DNA of 9,226 nt, taken from the NCBI GenBank assembly GCA_002394465.1, contig DGTU01000143.1:1-9226 (forward strand). Reading direction: 5' to 3'. This DNA is from Treponema sp. UBA4328. GTDB lineage: Bacteria > Spirochaetota > Spirochaetia > Treponematales > Treponemataceae. The stretch's first letter is position 1. Every line of letters starts with the position of its first letter. Both the position numbers and the translations under genes were made by a program. Below are positions 6,974-9,226 of the stretch, piece after piece. A model generated the notes under the pieces. That model ran no database searches and had not been told where the DNA came from. It worked only from the letters and a program-made list of their open reading frames with translations.

Positions 6974-9226
6974 TTACTTTTTCAAAAGAGCTGCAAATGG
7001 ATTATAAGAGAATCCATCGTCCGAACCGAAGTTACGGTTGCCACCGTTGCGCGGGCGGTCGTTTGCAAAGGCCGGCTTTTTGTCGCCTGCCGCTCCGGCT
7101 TTCTTTACGACTACAACCTTTTTCTTTCCGTCAGAAGAAGGTTTCTTTCCTTCGTTTGTCTGACCGAGGCGGGTGTGTGCGTCGCTCTTGAGCGAGAGGC
7201 TGATTCTCATGCGGTCTTTGTCAAGCGCGATGATTGTAAATTCCTTTACGTCACCTACTTTGATTACATCCATCGGGTCAGAAACATAAGTGTCGCTCAG
7301 TTCAGAAATATGAATAAGGGCGGTCTCGTGCAGACCAATGTCAACGAAGGCACCGAAGTCTACTACGTTCTTGATTTTGCCTGTTACTTTCATGCCGACT
7401 GTCAGGTCTTCAAACTTAACTACGCCTTTCTGCATGATCGGTGCAGGATATCCGTCACGAGGGTCACGGTTCGGCTTTCCAAGTTCGTCGATGATGTCGT
7501 TCAGAGTTGTTTCACCAATGTTGTATTTTTCGATGAGGGCTTTCTTAACGTCGCCCGGAACCTGTTTTTTCTCCTGTACATAAGAAAGAACTTCGCGTGC
7601 AACGTCATAGTTTTCAGGATGAACCCATGTATTATCAAGCGGATCAGAGCTTTCTGCAATTTTAAGGAAGCCTGCACACTGCTCGAATGCCTTAGGACCA
7701 AGCCCCGGAACGCCTTTAAGTTCTTCACGGCTCTTGATTTTGCCGTTCTGGTCGCGGTAAGCAACGATTTTCTTTGCCGTGCTCATGTTGATTCCGGAAA
7801 CGTATTTCAAGAGCATGTAGCTTGCTGTGTTAAGGTTTACGCCGACCTGGTTAACTACAGAGCCGACGACTTCATCAAGCTGTTCTGCGAGCTTTTTCTG
7901 GTTTACGTCGTGCTGATAGAGACCGACACCGATTGCCTTAGGATCGATTTTTACGAGTTCTGCGAGAGGATCCTGCAGACGGCGGCCCATTGAAATTGCA
8001 CCGCGGATTGTAAGGTCAAGCTCCGGGAATTCTTCTGTTGCGACAGGGCTTGCTGAGTAAACAGATGCACCTGATTCGTCAACGACTGTGTATTTAACGT
8101 CGCTGTCAGAATAGTTTTCGCTGATAACCTTTGAAACGAGGGCCTGAACTTCAGGGCTTCCTGTTCCGTTACCGACTGCAACTACCTGAATGTCGTACTT
8201 GTCGATTGCTTCGTTGAGGAGGGTATATGCTTCTCCCGGATTCTGAACCTGGAAAATCTTGAAGTAGCCGAGATATTTGCCAGTTTCGTCGAGAGCGGCA
8301 CATTTTGTACCGGTACGGATACCAGGGTCGATTCCGAGAACACGGCTTCCCTTGATCGGCTGAGTCATCAGGAGATTCTTGAGGTTTTCTGAGAAAAGCT
8401 CGATTCCGTGGTCATCAGCTTCGTCGGTCTCATCACTGCGGATTTCTCGGACAACAGCCGGTGAAAGAAGGCGAACCAGACCGTCCTCAATGGCTTCCTT
8501 GTGATATTTATTTGAGATTTTTACCTTTTTCTGGAGCAATGCGACTGCATCATCAACTGGAACATCGATTGTAACGCTCAAGGCACCTTCGCGTTCAGCA
8601 CGGTTGATTGCAAGAATGCGGTGCGGCTTAACCTGATTAAGCGGCTCTGAGTAATCCCAGTACATTTTGTAAGTTGATGTGTTCTCAGCGACAGTTGCGT
8701 CCTGTCCTTCCGGAACGATACCCTTTGTCTGGATTGAGCCGGAAGACATGTAGAGGTCGTGAACATCTGAGCGGTTGTCTGTGTCCTGTGAAGTGCGCTC
8801 AGCGATGATGTCCTCTGCACCTGCGATTGCGTCTTTTGCGCTCTCAACATTGAGTGCCGGGTCTTCGTTGTCTGTTTTGATGTATTTTTCGGCTTCAGCT
8901 TCAACTGCAGCATCGTCGTTCTCTGCGACAATGAAATCTGCCAGTGGCTCCAGGCCCTTTTCGGCAGCGACCATACCACGGGTCTTCTTCTTCTTTTTGA
9001 ATGGTGCCCACAAATCCTCAAGCTCTGTGAGTGTTTTTGCGTTCATTGCGGCATTGTAAAGGCTTTCTGTGAGTTTGCCCTGTGCGAAAATGCCCCGTAC
9101 GATTTCGAGGCGGCGTTCTTCAAGATTTTTATATGATTTGAACAGGTGGTCGCAGTCTGTGACCTGGACTTCGTTCAAGTTGTCATGCTTTTCTTTGCGG
9201 TAACGAGAAATGAAAGGGATTGTACA
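6974..9226 (-). CDS. tex: Tex: S1-domain RNA-binding transcription accessory protein (N-terminus outside window)
   Basis: 750 residues are visible and the frame is open to the right edge. The upstream codons in frame encode TIPFISRYRKE (visible residues 2-12), the conserved Tex N-terminal motif, so the TTG at 9178 is not a start; a few dozen residues are missing. Order of domains in visible numbering: helical Tex N-terminal region with LEDLWAPFKKKKKTRG (69-84) and HRILAINRAEREGAL (202-216); YqgF/RNase H-like domain, about 295-416, with GIDPGIRTGTK; the hallmark RRLQDPLAELVKIDPK (415-430); helix-hairpin-helix pair, about 459-526, with VPGLGPKAF; S1 domain, about 608-681, with KNVVDFGAFVDIG and LIHISEL. 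A basic, Gly/Asn-rich tail follows (681-750). Family knowledge: Tex is a cytoplasmic nucleic-acid-binding protein related to eukaryotic Spt6, linked to transcription and toxin or stress gene expression; its YqgF domain is generally thought not to be an active nuclease. It is separated from the receptor gene by a dyad repeat and a promoter, so it is probably a separate unit. Confidence 0.96.
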   Translation of the reverse strand, partial: CTIPFISRYRKEKHDNLNEVQVTDCDHLFKSYKNLEERRLEIVRGIFAQGKLTESLYNAAMNAKTLTELEDLWAPFKKKKKTRGMVAAEKGLEPLADFIVAENDDAAVEAEAEKYIKTDNEDPALNVESAKDAIAGAEDIIAERTSQDTDNRSDVHDLYMSSGSIQTKGIVPEGQDATVAENTSTYKMYWDYSEPLNQVKPHRILAINRAEREGALSVTIDVPVDDAVALLQKKVKISNKYHKEAIEDGLVRLLSPAVVREIRSDETDEADDHGIELFSENLKNLLMTQPIKGSRVLGIDPGIRTGTKCAALDETGKYLGYFKIFQVQNPGEAYTLLNEAIDKYDIQVVAVGNGTGSPEVQALVSKVISENYSDSDVKYTVVDESGASVYSASPVATEEFPELDLTIRGAISMGRRLQDPLAELVKIDPKAIGVGLYQHDVNQKKLAEQLDEVVGSVVNQVGVNLNTASYMLLKYVSGINMSTAKKIVAYRDQNGKIKSREELKGVPGLGPKAFEQCAGFLKIAESSDPLDNTWVHPENYDVAREVLSYVQEKKQVPGDVKKALIEKYNIGETTLNDIIDELGKPNRDPRDGYPAPIMQKGVVKFEDLTVGMKVTGKIKNVVDFGAFVDIGLHETALIHISELSDTYVSDPMDVIKVGDVKEFTIIALDKDRMRISLSLKSDAHTRLGQTNEGKKPSSDGKKKVVVVKKAGAAGDKKPAFANDRPRNGGNRNFGSDDGFSYNPFAALLKK

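Noticed and set aside
7175..7993. 272-codon open frame on the plus strand, opposite tex
   Set aside because: It lies wholly inside tex, which has unmistakable conserved motifs throughout. The antisense product has no recognisable domain, and the open frame is explained by tex codon use.
9176..9178. TTG as a possible start of tex
   Set aside because: The frame continues upstream to the window edge and encodes the conserved Tex motif TIPFISRYRKE, so translation starts outside the window.

Overview
The window looks like chromosomal DNA of a spirochaete, most likely a host-associated Treponema. This is inference from protein style only: a Tex protein, a spirochaete-type lipoprotein with a relaxed lipobox, an outer-membrane barrel-like protein, a membrane receptor with a decayed GGDEF domain, and an AraC-type regulator of a layout I associate with treponemes. 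No rRNA, marker gene or database comparison was available. There are no tRNA or rRNA genes, insertion sequences, phage genes or CRISPR arrays.

Layout. (1) Bases 1-1085, plus strand: the C-terminal 360 residues of an AraC-family regulator whose reading frame is open through the left edge of the window. (2) It converges on a minus-strand cluster, leaving only 6 bp between the two stop codons. Read in the direction of transcription, this cluster is: a membrane receptor with 1+7 predicted membrane segments and a degenerate GGDEF domain (6833-5166), a 934-residue Cys-anchored lipoprotein (5119-2315), and a 408-residue secreted, probably outer-membrane, protein (2318-1092). The last two overlap by four bases (ATGA), and the first gap is 46 bp, so the three are probably one operon. 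(3) A 140-bp gap (6834-6973) holds an extended -10 promoter placed so close to the receptor ATG that the mRNA may be leaderless. The same gap holds an 80-bp dyad built of 10-bp units. (4) Bases 6974-9226, minus strand: tex, with its N-terminus cut off by the right edge of the window.

How they may work together. The strongest functional unit is the lipoprotein/barrel pair, which is exported and translationally coupled. The receptor may sense a periplasmic ligand and pass a signal on without making c-di-GMP, because its GGDEF signature and metal-binding Asp are gone. Tex is a conserved RNA-binding housekeeping factor with no evident link to the cluster. The AraC protein may or may not regulate the neighbouring cluster; only proximity suggests it.

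All four complete or partial minus-strand genes have intact frames. I see no pseudogenes or frameshifts.
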